From: Corythucha ciliata
Lineage: Eukaryota; Arthropoda; Insecta; Hemiptera; Tingidae
Assembly: GCA_038030265.1 (NCBI GenBank)
Contig: CM075938.1
Coordinates: 45,377,189-45,441,188, forward strand
Direction of reading: 5' to 3'
Length of the DNA stretch: 64,000 bases
How positions within the stretch are numbered: position 1 is the first letter of the stretch; each line of letters starts with the position of its first letter. This document shows, in pieces, positions 38,290 through 51,034 of the stretch. The position numbers and the translations under genes are program-made. The notes under the pieces were generated by a model. That model had not been told where the DNA came from and searched no databases. It saw only the letters and a program-made list of their open reading frames with translations.

Positions 38290-38515
38290 AGTAAAATGTC
38301 GTTTCCCACCAATTTTTACACTTCCCAGCCGTTTTCAAGCAGCTCAAAGGTGTGTTTGCCAATAGCTAGCTCTGCTGTGAGCCCCTGTCCCACGGAACTG
38401 GCGATCTCAGAACTGTCATCTAGCTTGACCATAAAAAACGTCCTGCACAGGTGCCAGACACGATCAAATGACCCGGATTTTTCAAAACGGTGGCCTCCCG
38501 GACTAAAATTATTCT
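38290..38515 (+). repeat. Solo arm of the 32.8-33.4 kb foldback family
   Basis: Shares with 33190-33385 the ordered words CCAGYCGTTTTCAA, GTGTGTTTGCCAA, AGCTAGCTCTG, GAGCCCC, ACCATAAAAAACGTCCTGC and AGGTGCCAGACACGATCAAA. Only one arm is present, in the place where the second exon of the Myb-like gene would be expected. Confidence 0.75.
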
Positions 38516-38574
38516 AAAGATTATAAGTTTCGCTCGATTATAAGTTTCTAAAGAAAATTATAAGTTTCGCTTAC

Positions 38575-38752
38575 CTGTTGGTTCGAAGGATCGCTATTGA
38601 AAACGTCCGTAATTTTGTCCCACATTTTTTTTTTTCTCGGAGAGGGGCACCACATCACTTTTTTTATTTTCGACTACTTCTCGGTTTTCAATCACCAGCT
38701 CTCGAAGTCTGATTTTTTCTTCAGAAGAAAAAATAGCTCTTTTGGACCCCAT
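38575..38752 (-). pseudogene. Myb/SANT-like Harbinger accessory gene, broken
   Basis: Minus-strand exon from ATG (38750-38752) to a GTAAGC donor after 38575. It begins MGSKRAIFSSEEKIRLRELV and continues into the N-terminal half of a Myb/SANT-like DNA-binding domain of the kind partnering Harbinger transposases. An A11 run (38625-38635, T11 on plus) shifts the frame before WDKITDVFNSD; ten As would keep it open, so this is either a real lesion or a homopolymer sequencing error. The expected second exon is not seen. Confidence 0.7.
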
Positions 38753-39021
38753 TTTACTGATGAAGAGCTAGCAAAATCCACAATGCACTAGCCCAGGTAA
38801 ACTGATTCGCAAGTTCCTATGACAACCTGATGCATTATCACCCGCCGACCCGATCTGACCCGTTCGTTACTCGAGGGTACACTCCACTTCATGATGAGTG
38901 GATGGAATCCAGAACTCACTCAAGTGAACGTGGCACTCGGACTATGAAATGCGCATCGCATGCTTGAGGGCACCCTCCACTTCATCAAGTGAGAGTGTTT
39001 TCTTCAAATGAGTGAGGACTT

Positions 39022-39108
39022 AAACTCAAAATTTGAATTTTACGCTTATCATGACGTCACATAACCGTTAACGTTAACCGTCAGACGGTTATGCAATAAC
39101 TCACTATT
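39022..39108 (-). repeat. Right arm of the outer inverted repeat
   Basis: Complement of 35967-36055: TACGCTTAT, TGACGTCACATAACCGTTAA, CGTCAGACGGTTATGCAATA. The inner part contains the self-complementary word CCGTTAACGTTAACCG, giving a small internal palindrome. Confidence 0.75.
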
Positions 39109-39299
39109 GACATCTTTCATAAATACAGCAGCGCTCTTGCCGAGCTAATAATATGAACTAACAATCTGGGGTAATATCTGACCGGTGTCACTTGCCTTGT
39201 TTTGTTTATTGTTGTAGTGATAAGCCACAGCTCTCGTAAGCGAGGCAGAGGCATTGATAAATGAAGACTCCAGGCATGGTCATATCTCTAGAGCTCTTA

Positions 39300-40140
39300 A
39301 AAGTTCACACCTCATAAAAGTTTGACACCACAGTCCAATTTTAGGTGAAAGGGCAAGTCGTTTATGAATATAAGAAAAAGTAACGGCTGCAAAATTGAGC
39401 CTTGCGGCTCACCAGACCAGACCTCGAGTCGCCGGAATGACGGCTATTAAGCCAGACGCTCTGAAGACGACCTTCAAGATAACTTCGAAGTACTTGCACT
39501 TAAAGGGTCTTTCGACCTCTTTGATCGTGTTGAAGACTAGGTTAAGCAAAATAACTTTTTATTTCTCCTGAAATCAACTAAACTAAAAATTGGAATTTCT
39601 TTTTACACGTGTCATAGAAAATAAATAAAAATGACGAGGATTCTTTGCCGCCACATACTGAAGACGGGGAAATACCGTAATGTCCAAGCTTAGAGACACA
39701 AAGACTATGGGACACCATGTCAAAGGCTTTTGACATATCGAAGAAAAAAGGACAAGGACTGTTCTTATCCTCCAGAAGTGTCAAAGCAGCAAAGCTTCAG
39801 AAACCATCTTAACGACGCCATCCACCAATCCACGACCCGAGCGAAATTCATATTGAAACTCGGAGAATAAGTCGGACGTCTCAAGATGCCTCACCAGTTG
39901 TTCATTCAAAATTACCTCCAAAGCCTTCGAAACGATTGGTACCAAGGTTATCGGACGGTAATTACTGAGGGAATCCGAGTCACCACCTTTGAGCAGCGGA
40001 ATGACTTTAGCGTGTATGAATGATGTTGGGTAGACACCGGAAGACAAAATCCTGTTGAAGAGGAAAGCCGGTGGTTCTCAAATATACTCAGAGACGCCCT
40101 TCAACATGACAGCGGAGATGTCGTACACGTCAGTCCCATG
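39300..40140 (-). pseudogene. Dead non-LTR (LINE) reverse transcriptase fragment
   Basis: Read on the minus strand: DVYDISAVMLKG, then a TGA near 40077, then FLFNRILSSGVYPTSF, VIPLLKGGDSDSLSNYRPIT, DLFSEFQYEFRSGRG, a frameshift near 39781, DMSKAFDMVSHSL with KLGHYGI, then in another frame GEPQGSILQPLLFLIFINDL. These are successive conserved blocks of a jockey/CR1-type LINE reverse transcriptase. The YADD block and 5' region are missing. Confidence 0.85.
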
Positions 40141-40164
40141 ACTGACGTGTATATGTATATGTAT

Positions 40165-40880
40165 ATTTCCCGGCAAAGATTGACATAAAACGCTGATTCA
40201 CAGCTAAAATAGATAAAAAAGCGTAATTTACGGCCAAAGTTGACAAAATAAGGCGCACTCATTTCCCGCTCATCTTAAAATGATGAAAGACGCCAATTTC
40301 ACAGATCAACAAGAAACAATCCGCTAATTCGCGGCTAAAATAGAGTAAAATCTGTAATTTACTGCTAATTGAGACATTATTCGCGGCTAAAATTACGAAA
40401 GCTCTGAATTCGTGGTAAAAATCGAGGAAAAGTTCTGATTCGCGACGACAAAATTTGATGAAAAACTCAAATTATAAGTGGCTGAGCAAAATTGAGAAAA
40501 TGCCAATTCGCTGAATTGGGCTGACATTAAAAGACCAAAAGCACGCGTTTTCGCGGTAATTAGGATGCTTGGCCATGGAGGGACAATCTAATTTGCAGAA
40601 CGGACACAGGTGGCACCAAATCGATGATATTTTTCACTTTTAGCGTCTAATTAGAGTTTCTTTCCTTCATTTTAGCCGCGGACTCGACCCAAGAACATCA
40701 CATCAGCGTTTTCAACAATGTCAGCCGTGAATTACCTCATTTTTTCTATCTTAGCCACGACGTTGCCTCCAGAAAGCCCGAATTAGAGTTTTCCTAATGT
40801 CAATGAGCGCTTTTCTCAATTTTCGCATAGAATGAACGATTTTTCAAAATTTTAGCCGCTAGTTAGCGTCCCTATGTATG
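40165..40880. repeat. Family A array with internal strand switch
   Basis: About 40165-40590 is in plus orientation (CTAATTCGCGGCTAAAAT type). About 40610-40880 is in minus orientation (TTTTAGCCGCTAGTTAGCG type), with the GCCTCCAGAAA variant near 40755. Confidence 0.85.
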
Positions 40881-41286
40881 TCGATGGTTCGGTCCATCCC
40901 CTTGATTATGGTATCTGTTGTGGTTCGTTCCTCGGTTTATATGTGGTCTAAATTGGCGGTTCTCTCCGCGGCCTTTTCGTATAACCTGACGAATTGTTTT
41001 GTGGTTCGGCCCACAGTTTATATCTGGTGGTTCTACTGTGGTTTTTGGCACACAAGTGCCAAATATTTGGCCGTCTCGCCATGAAAAAAGGCAATGGACA
41101 GGGAACAATCACGTTTAGATTGACCACTAATGTCACTGCAACAAACTTCATTATTATTACTGTTACTATTACCGAAGCTCACTCCGCAATTAGTGAGCGT
41201 TAGAAATAGCGGGAAGTTGTTCCCGCTAAAAAAAAAAGTTAACCGGTCATCAACTTTTTCCTCAATCCTCATTCCTTCATATTCTG

Positions 41287-41322
<36 letters not shown>

Positions 41323-43105
41323 GAGTATAAAGCTAAAGGATTTTCTAATTAAAGGAATTTCCAAAAGTTCCGTTTTCCTGCAAAAATTTGTCATTTATAC
41401 AACGAAGGTTGATGTAATTTGAGAACCGTAATGTGACACTCCTGGGTTTTTATCCGGCTGAGGCCTCACGTAATCGAGTAGGTAGACAATTGAGGACATA
41501 TTTTTTTCACATCATAGGGCTCGAATAGACAAATTCTTCAAAATTTATCTTAATTTTGAAGAGAATTATATACTTGTGCTCATTTCCAACTAGAGCAATC
41601 ACGAAATATAGAATTTTCGTCCTTTCAAAGCACTGAAATTTCATCCCTTGCTGTTGTAATCATATAGCACCATGACCGTTAGCTTGTTGTTCATCACAGC
41701 GGGATTCCAAGCGTGATCATCTCTGCATAAACATTACTTATTTTCATCTTCGCCGAAACGACAAATAAAGTGGTCGTGAATGAAAAAAAATTATAACCAA
41801 CTGTTGAAGGCTTTCGTTGCACCTAAAAAATGGCACGAAGTAGGGTATAGTTTTTCTTAAAAGAAAGACTTCAGAGTTCAGAAGGGGCGAATGGATCAAC
41901 TAATCAGTTTCAATAATTCAATTCGTGATTCTTTATATTTGGCAAAACTAATGCTAATACTATGGAATCTCTAATGCTAACTCTGAAATCTGAATACCAA
42001 CTAGAAGCTTACCGCAGGCATAACACAGAGAAGGGAGACCCGAGTTGAGCATTGCGGTCGCTTAAAACTAATTTATTACAGCCCCCCAAAGGATCTGGTT
42101 AGTTTAGCCCTGAATAGACGAAGTTTTCAGGTGATTAAAAGTCAAGAACAAGAAAAAAAAGCAGTGCCTTGAACTGGTGGAACAGTCGAACAGTTTAAAA
42201 AAACTAATAAAAATAAATGAACAAGACAAAGAATAACCTTTAAGAGCAAAATAAATTACGACAAAATTAAGCCACTTCTTGATGTCCACTTGTTTGGCGG
42301 AAAAGCTCCTAATTTCATTGTGTCGCGTACAAGACAATAAAAACAAGCTCTTTGAGTGATTATGTATCTAATAAAAGACCAACAACAGAGAGGAACTTGT
42401 TTTTTATCCGAAGGGCATGCGGCGTTGACAAGTAAAATTGTTTCATTGCGTGAGCAGTATCGAAGGTCGGGACCAACGAGAAAAATGTGTCGCATATACA
42501 TGAAGAATCTGAACGGTAAAAATAATTCCTCGTTTTCACTCGTTAGTAGAACCTTTTACCTACGCTGGTTTGTTTTTTAGAACGGGGGTCTTTAATTTAA
42601 ACTTCGGCTATGTAACACATCAGGGTGAAAACAAGAAACGACATAAAAGAAAGGAGGCTCATCAGAAAGCTGGTTCTTTTCGGTGTCAAGTGTGTTTGTG
42701 TAAGATGGGCTTTCAATTATTATTATCTTTCTTAAGCTGTACTTGCGTTTAGCCTGAAAACAGGTATAAGCCTTATAAATATTTATTCAATGAAAAGAAG
42801 GTATCGGAAGAAGAGAATTCCCACAAAGGGGGGCCAGCCCACCCAACAGCCTCAAAGTCCAGAGTATAAGAGCCTTTATCCGAGAAAATCGACCAAACCA
42901 ATGATAATGCAACACGTTCACTTTGAAGGGCGCCGAAACCAACGAAATCGCTAAACGCTTATTCCCCCCTCCCCCCCATTAAGTGGTGCTGGAGTGTTCT
43001 TGGGGCGCACTCTACAAATGACCATTCTCCGAGAGACTCAAAAATCGCATCCGGCTTAATTTGGAACACTTTTAAAAAAGGACACTAAAAATTGACCTCG
43101 CATTA
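40881..43105. other. Stretch without recognised gene, A34 run
   Basis: Several words repeat locally (GTGGTTCGGCCCA, GTTTATATSTGG) at 40920-41050. An A34 run lies at 41287-41320. The rest looks single-copy with no recognised coding sequence. Confidence 0.35.
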
Positions 43106-43109
43106 CCAC

Positions 43110-43275
43110 CACTGGGCAGTCTTTGCAAAAATGGCAAGAATTTATAAAATTGAACGAAACTGCGAATTTAGCTCTTTCTAACCCCAAATTTCGCAAATCT
43201 GGATCTTTTAGGAACCACGAATTTCCCGTGGTTATTCCATATAAATTACTAAACTTTTCGGGGTTTCCTCCCTGC
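43110..43275 (-). repeat. Family C units, reverse orientation
   Basis: A few diverged units (CCCCAAATTTCGCAAATCTG, GGAACCACGAATTTCCCG), shorter than the other family C arrays. Confidence 0.5.
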
Positions 43276-43529
43276 GCCCCAGCAGTAGCGTACCGAGGTA
43301 GTGGCGAGTTTTGGGCGGACCGGCGCCCCCGAATAGCTTGAAGATGGGGAAATTAGGATTTTTAGGTTTTATGTTCAAGGATGAAGGTACGTGGAAAGGA
43401 GTCTTGGTATCCGGTTGGACGGGAATTTGGCTCCTTTCGACGATTTTCAGTCCATGTGACTTGGAAAATAGAGCGTTGAAAGATGCTCACCAAATTTTTC
43501 GCTGAATATTCGATTAAGGCACATGCAAG

Positions 43530-44430
43530 CGCTATTCTGGAATATGAAATTGAGAAATGTACTCATTCGCGCCTTACGAAGGTAACTTCGTGGCTAAGAT
43601 AGACAAAATATACGCTGATCCCTACAGTTCGTGTAGGCACTTAGGCGGTTGAAATTGCGAAGGCGCACTGAAATACTATTCTTAGGACAATTACACACCA
43701 TGAAGGCTGGAAAGAACGCAAATATTCGTGGCTAAAACGGCGAGGAAAAAAAAAACAAAAAAAAAACGCTCATTTGCAGCTGTTTCACGATGCGACTTCC
43801 AGACCAAAATTGTGAAAAAATCGTAGAATCGTGGACTATAGAGCCATTTTATAGCTAAATTTTAGAATAAAATACCATATTTTCTCACGGATTTTCTGAA
43901 AAGTCATCAATTCTGGGCTGAAATTGAGTAAAAGCTGTAATTAGCGGCTAAAATTTCTCAATCTATTTATTTTTTAACGGTAATTAGTGCGTTTTCTCAC
44001 TGATATTTGCGAATTAGTGATTTACCTCAATTCTAGACGCGGACTTGGTTCAAGAACTGCACATTATGGCGTTTTACTTTATTTTAGCTATAAAATGGCT
44101 CTACACTGCGCCATTCATAGCACTTACTTCATAGTAAACATTTGCAAAAAGAACTGATTCGCGGGAAATAATTGGGAAAACACTAATTCACGGCTGAAAT
44201 TGGAAAAAAATCGCTAATAACAGACTAAAATGAGAAAAAAAACTCTAATTTAAGGCTCAAATTAAGACAAAAGGATGATTCGCGTTAAAAATGTAGAAAA
44301 ATCACTTTAATTTGCGGATGATACTAAGGAACAGTAGTAAAATTCGTGAATTAGAAAAAGCGCTGATTCACGGTTAAAATTGAGAAAAGCGCTAATTCGC
44401 AGGTAAAATTCATAAAACAAATTTCGCTCC
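43530..44430. repeat. Family A array, plus-minus-plus orientation
   Basis: Plus-oriented units at about 43530-43960, minus at about 43960-44100, plus at about 44130-44430. A separate inverted pair (ATAGAGCCATTTTATAGCTA near 43838 and TAGCTATAAAATGGCTCTA near 44087) spans the switch. Confidence 0.8.
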
Positions 44431-44574
44431 GGCAGCTGGCGGTCGGAAAGAGTGCATTTCATTTCGTATACGGATACCCTAAGCCGTCCCAGAAGTAGTA
44501 ATGTTGAGAGCGTGATTTGTTTCGTTAATGTTTGACCCTCCCTCGTACTGTTTGCTGCAGGGTTTGTTTAAGCT

Positions 44575-45110
44575 GAACTTAATCGGAATCAAAGGCTATA
44601 CTTCAAAATGAAATCATCGTACCGAATATAATGCTGCTGCGATCAACTGGTGATTTGTAGTGATTTTTTTACCAGTTCAAGCCATATTACCCCCCCCCCC
44701 CCAACCAAGTCAACTGATTTGGCCCAATGCAATACCAAACGAGGTCGTATGACTACTGATTTTTGTGCCAAAGGGCGTTCCGCTAAATTAATTTCTTAGA
44801 GAGTTATCGTGCTAACAAGACCACACACTTACTTCCACTCCGAAAGGCACCGCCCCCTCCACCTTGACTTTTTCAAAAAATTAAAATGGGAATCAAAGGC
44901 TAGTCTAACATGGAGTATTCGTACCGAATATGATGCATCTAGAATCAACTGGTGATTTGTAGTGATTTTTTTACCATTTCAAGTCCCTCCACCTTGACCG
45001 ATTTGGCCCAAACGCAATACCGACCGGGGTCTTATGACTACTGATTTTTGTGCCAAAGCACGATCCGCTAAATTAACTTCTACGAGAGTTTTCGTGCTAA
45101 CAAGAAAACG
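44575..45110 (+). repeat. Direct duplication of an about 240-base segment
   Basis: Copies at about 44582-44820 and 44888-45110 share GGAATCAAAGGCTA, CGTACCGAATATRATG, ATCAACTGGTGATTTGTAGT, CGATTTGGCCCAA-type sequence, TATGACTACTGATTTTTGTG and GAGAGTTWTCGTGCTAACAA. GTGCATTTCATTTC flanks both ends (44453 and 45229). One copy contains C13 at 44690-44702. Function unknown. Confidence 0.8.
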
Positions 45111-45239
45111 GCCATATGTACATAAATGTTTGAATTCCGGAGACCACTGAATTCGTGTTCTAGAGGTTCTGAAACATGAAAAAAACATTACATGACCCAT
45201 GTTTGCCACCATCACGACGAGACCAATAGTGCATTTCAT

Positions 45240-46475
45240 TTCATGGCCAAAATTGAGAAGAACGCTAATTCGCGACTAAAATTAAGTAAACGCCAATTCG
45301 CAACTCTTTAATGAATGAATCTTCTTAGTAAAAATTGGGAAAAGGCGTTAACTGATGGCCAAGAGTGGAAAAAGGCGCTAATTTGCGGCACAAGAAACAT
45401 CCCACATTCGGGTAAAATTGAGAAAAAAACGCAAATTCAAGGTCATAGTGGAGAAAAACGCTAATTAGCGGTTAAAATCAAGAGAATGCCAGTTCGCGGC
45501 CCTCTGGTGAATGCAGCTTTAAGTAGCTAAAATAATAGAAAAGCGCCAATTCGTGACTAAGAGTGAAGCGGTGAAGAAATCCCACTAATTCGCAGCTAAA
45601 ATGAAGAAAACGCTAATTCGCTACTGAAATGGAGAAAAATATCCAATTCACGGCTTAAATCGGCGCTTTATCTCAATTTTAGCCTCAAATAAGCGTTTTT
45701 TCTCAACTTCAGCAGTGAATAGACTGTCTTACATTCATAGCAACAAAGCGCTTGTTCTTATGTTTAGCAGCGTCTTAGCGACTTTTTCACTTTTAGATGG
45801 TTTTTGAGCTTTATCTTAATTTTAGCGACAAATTAGCGATTTTTCTCCTTTTAGCAGTGAATTATTAGCTATGTACTCAGATTTAGCCTGGAAATTAGCG
45901 ATTTCCCTCAATTTTAGCGGTGAATTAGCTAGTAGGTGAATAGGTGAATGCGATTTTTCACATTTGGCAATGAATTAGCGCTTCTTCACAATTTTAGCAG
46001 TGAATCAGCGCTTTTTATCTAAATTAGCCGGGAATTGGTCATCTATCCCCACATACACTAATTAACGCTTTTTCTTAATTTGAGCGATGAAAGTGCCTCC
46101 AGAAATCGCTAAAAGGCGTTTTCTCGATTTTAGCTTTAAATAAGTGCTTGTTCTCAATTTCATCAGCGAATTAGCACTTTTTTTCGAATTTACAGCGAAT
46201 AGGCGCTTTTTCTCCATTTTAGTAGAAAATTAACGCTGTTTCTCAATTTGAGCAGTGAATTATTAGCGATGTATTCACATTTAGCCGCGAATTAGCGCTT
46301 TCCCACAACGCATCAGTCAATCAGCGATGTATTTTCATTTAGCCAAGAATTTGGGAATTTTTTATTTTTAGCCGTCAAGTGTCCCCTAAAAACCTCGAAT
46401 AGACGTTTTCTCAATTTTAGCCACAATTTATCGCTTTTCTCAAATTTAATCTCGGATTATTGCTTTTTTGAGTGA
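45240..46475. repeat. Large family A array, plus then minus orientation
   Basis: Plus units at about 45240-45655 and minus units at about 45660-46475 meet head to head, so the block could fold into a long imperfect hairpin. It passes directly into family C at 46476. Confidence 0.9.
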
Positions 46476-46765
46476 GTCAGTCCCGTGAAAATGGTTTTAA
46501 AAGAGCCAATGAGCCGACACTGCAAAATTTTGTTTTTGAAAGGAGCTAGTAGACCCACAAAATTGATCTTTAAAATGAGCGGACGTCCGGAAATTTTGAT
46601 TTCAAAGGTGTGAAATTCGTGAAGTCAGCTTTTTTTAAAGAAGCGCGAAATTGGTTTATTAAGTGACGATTCGCGAAATCGACTTTTTGAGAGAGAAAAA
46701 CTCGAGCATTTAGCCGCGTGAGAACCCGCGAAATATGAGTTCGACAGGGCGAAAGCCGCGGATTA
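46476..46765 (+). repeat. Family C array abutting family A
   Basis: Units of the AAAGAGCC-CGAAATT type follow family A with no spacer. Confidence 0.75.
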
Positions 46766-49700
46766 TATAGACATTTCTCGGGTCACAATGTTTTTGGACC
46801 AGTGTTAAATTTCAGAGCTTAACAGCACGCTGTAAACTTAATTTGACGAGAAATTTCGATTTTTTGAGCTAATAAATCAAACTTTGAGGACATAATTCGT
46901 ACTTGATTCGTAACTTGAGATGGTTTTGGTGATGATGTCTTTTCCACAATGACCAAAGTTCCTGCTCCATAGCTTCATATTTTTTCTTTGGAACAATTAC
47001 CTACAGTTTTTTAGGGGTATTATCAAATTATAGGACTGTGTTACGAGGTTTTAACCAGAAAACCCTATAATTATTTTGGAAGGTCATCACTCATCAGATT
47101 TAATATTGGGATCATTATTCAGGCCCAGAATGTTGGGTCACATTGACAGTTTCCTTGCTAGATAGTCTGCTTTAGGGACTAATTTATCGGTTTTTGAATC
47201 AAACAACCAGATTCTAGGACCAAGTTGACCGTGTTCTGGTTGAAGTCATTTTCCTGAGAGAGAGCCTGCCTCACAAAACTTAATCAAGTTTTGTAATAAC
47301 AGAAAATATTAAGTTAAAGTACCTACTAATAATGAAATAAGCTACTTATTGCAGTTAGACAATAATAGAGGCTGACAACTGTAACGAAAAGAGGTGTTGT
47401 CAGCATAGCACTTCAGCTCAAGAAACTGACCATTCAGTTTTTGGAACATGTCAGTTTGTCATGTAGAAGCTGAATATGGGGCCAGCCAGGTTTTTTTTTA
47501 TTTTTTTATTTTCAAAATAATCTATGAAGCATATAATTTTGCGAAGGTCGAGGTAAATGCTTCTCTCTCAGTCACCCTCACTAACTCTCTCTCTCTTTTA
47601 ATCTATTCACCAAATAATCTAACAATAAGTAAAAGGTTTTAATTTATACATTTTTCTTCCCCGCCATTGCGAGCTTAAAAAACGTTGTTTCATTGCCAAA
47701 TTCGTTCTTGATAGAATTATTTAAAATTACAAAGTGTGAAAACTTGCGAGACGTCAAATTATAGCGTTTAACCGTTGGTCCTTCAAACTTGATGGGGCCA
47801 ATGTCATTTTTTGTGTTATCTCTCTCGCTTCTTTCCGTGGTTGATTAAGGTTTTATTACAATTCAAACACACCGCAGGTGGGTATAGGTGGTACAGAGAA
47901 TTCTGACGAGAGGGGCGAGAGGGGCTTGGCAGAAGATGAGCCTCCGAAAAAAAAAAAAAAAAAAAAAAAATCAAACAACTTACTGTTTGAATAGAGACGT
48001 CTTATTTGAAAACGCCGTTGAGCGGTTGAGATGAGTGCCACACACGCGCTATATGTCAACCCAGTTCACTGTGTAATAAGCCCACACACTCAGGTCCAGT
48101 GATGACTTTTCCGAAACGCTCCGTTTGATGTTAGTAAATCAAACAGACAGAATTCATTGTTTTCCAGTTCATTTGACGGTAAAAGAAGGACATCGTTTTG
48201 AAATGTGACGTGTTGTTTGAAGGGGTGGAGGGGGTCTTTGTGTACATTGGTTCCATCGGATGGGAGAGGGTCGTCGAATGAGTCTTCCGCAGCATTTGAC
48301 TCAATAACTAATCATAAAAAATGCAGCGCTGGTGTTATTTAAGAACACTATCACAACTGAACAAACAATACTTAACAATGAAATAATATTTTCGTCGCTT
48401 CCATCCCAAGTTCTGCTTCAAAGTTTCAAACGCTATTGCGTGTAATTAAAAAACGCGAATTAAATCGTTTGGTTTAGCAGGAGAATCTTTTTTCCCAGGC
48501 GTAATTATAATTTTGTATGGGAACGACTCTCCCTTTCTCTCTTCACGCGTTATCTCCACTTAACATACTTAACCGAACTACCACTGTGGATACTATAAAT
48601 GAAAGTAGTTTCGATTACCCTTCATCAAATAAGAATAAAGCAACGTTTCATTTCAACTACTAGAAATAGTACAACGTATAGTAAGTTGCATATAATGCAG
48701 CTAGAAAGACAAAAAAGAAGAAAATAGCGGACTCCGAGCAACGGACCGCGCCCGCCATGATCGCTCTGCAGTCTGCCTTATAAAAACTCCCCTTCTTCGT
48801 CCCCTCCTCCATACGCCCATTCCTTGATAGTTGAGTGTTTGGAAAGGATTCCAAAGATACTGCGTGTAACAATAAGATTTCTTTTTGTCACTAGCTAGGG
48901 TATATCGTGGGAAGAGCCACTGAAAAAAGCGTATATTTGGCGTTGCGTCATTTTCAGCCTCAATATAAACGTACGGAGTTTCTGCACTTCTTAGAAATGA
49001 GAAAGAGTGAACTTCTTGGACCTGTGACTCCTCTATACCCAAGGTTTTTACAAAACGTCTTTGTCTGACTCACTCCAGAGACTTTTTCTCTTTTGGGTGG
49101 GTTTTGAATGGTAGAGGGGCGAAGTTATTTCATGAAAGGGATCGTAATTTTACATGTGCTGTCCATGTGGGGGCCCATGCTTACGAGTGAAACCCCTCGT
49201 TATGGCTGTTTAAAACCACCTAATTTGTACCATTTTTGTGTTTGAAGTTCGATTCAGGAAGTTACTAAAAGTGAATGTCCAAGACGTAAACTCCAAGAAT
49301 GAGAGAGGCATTTCAAAAAGTAGTAATACATAAACGAGACAATCTCTTTGAACTGAAAACTTTCAATTTCAGTTAAGTGAGCGCGCATGTATCAAAATCG
49401 TTCGAATCGGATTAGAAGAATTTTAACGCACGGACACTCCAAATTGAAAATACCACGCCTTTACTCTTATTTGCGGACCACTATTTGCCCCCCCCCCCCA
49501 ATACCCCTCCACATACCGAACGACTTTTACTTGTCACAATAATCTCTTGCCTAATTCGTTCCAAGGGCATGATAAAAAAAGAGCGTGGGGTCGAGAAAAA
49601 ATTAATTCACCAGGTGACGGCGGAACCAAAAGGCGTAGGATGATGACGCGAGGAGTCAATTATTACAAACTTGAAATATCTTTATCAAGTTCACCGGTAT

Positions 49701-51034
49701 ATAAGGCTAAAGAAAAGCTTTCAATATGGTGACAAGACAACCATAGCAGGGCAGGCGGTCATTAAATGTCACAGATTTGCATGAAAAACTGAATTTTTAC
49801 TTGTTTTTTAGTACATATTTAAAACAAAATTCGTTGTAGTCCTTGGCCTTTCTCCATTAAGATTGGATGAAGTTCCTGAGAAGAGGAATCTTCTGCGCTG
49901 ATAAAAAATAACTTGAGCGACCTTCAGTAAAATAGCGAAATTAGGAGAAACTAGCGGAAGGCCTATTCTCAAAATTTTAAGAATTGCTCTAAACGTTTTT
50001 ACTTTATTTATACATCAAACAAATTGCTTTCGGGTTGAAAAATAATTTTAAAAAACTTTGTGATAACTCTCGCTCGATTATGTATTTGTTCCCATGAATA
50101 TTTAATGAAAATTATATAGGTGGTTTCATTTTCATCGGAATCATCAGCCGAGGGTTGGAGTCTTAGAGTCGCTAGTGAAGAGTCAAAAATACCGTTAAGT
50201 TCGGCTTCTCCAGTGTGCACATTACGCTATGAGTTCCTTATGCTATGAACTCTTCATGGGCGTCGATCATCTCTTTGGGCCAGCCAGGTGAGAATTCCGG
50301 AGACAGTCAGAGACACCGGGTGCCAACCAAGGTCGGACTTACCGCGGGGCCACTCACACTCCAGAGCTCCTCGCTGCAGAGAAGCACGCGATCGGATTAA
50401 TTTAGCCATAAGAAAGTGACGATGTATCATGTATACCACGCTACTGACAGCACCAGTTTTCCCGAGGAACTGCGGGAAATCGACACTGTGAACTTATGGA
50501 ATTTGAATTTCTGGGGCAAGAATAGGCAATTCTATTCCAGAAACTGAGAAAAACTTGTGCTGAGAACAAATTTGCCCCACAGATTGCCTGATTGATGAAT
50601 TGCCAAACTGAGAAAAAATTTGCCCCAGAATCCAGAATTTTTGGTCCAGACGCCTCAGGAAGCAAAAACCGTACTGCACTAAACGGCTATTACAGGGCCG
50701 GTCAACCTTTTCAGGTCGTGGGCCAATACCAAGCGTGTAAGAGCTTAAGCGGGCCTCACTTCCGTCCTCGACCATCACATTCGTTTTGCTGCGTTATGGC
50801 AAGTCTGGCAGTAATGCCAGAGGCCCCCCCCCCACTCACTGGGCCAAATCATGTTCATGTTTTCAGTCAACAGAAAACGTTTAATTCTTGGTAAACTTGT
50901 ATGTTGATTTTGTATGTCACCTTCCTCTTCTTTATGTTCGTTGTTAAGCCATAGCTACTACTTACATTCGCGGATTTCACCTCTTTGGCATTTAAAGAAA
51001 TGAATATTAAGGGTTTGGCCCTTTTAAGACCCAC
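46766..51034. other. Long stretch without recognised gene
   Basis: Holds an A24 run (47947-47970), C12 (49488-49499), C10 (50824-50833) and a CAGGGCCGGTCAACCTTTTC block at 50692 that resembles a hAT-type end but has no partner end I can find. TTTGCCCCA occurs twice near 50570 and 50620. No gene supported. Confidence 0.35.

Larger units (their letters stand above)
36310..39020 (+). mobile_element. Harbinger (PIF/Harbinger) DNA transposon
   Basis: Encodes a complete DDE transposase and a damaged Myb/SANT-like partner in convergent orientation. Left end GGGCCGTATTCACAGTCCTC is preceded by TTA (36307-36309). AGTCCTCACTCA recurs inverted at about 39008-39020, but beyond it the right terminus is diverged, so right end and duplication are uncertain. 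CTCAAGTG words repeat in both subterminal regions (for example 36330, 36348, 36438 and 38930), consistent with transposase-binding sites. Confidence 0.8.

Noticed and set aside
50692..50830. Possible hAT element beginning CAGGGCCGGTCAACC
   Set aside because: No complementary end or 8-bp duplication found downstream.
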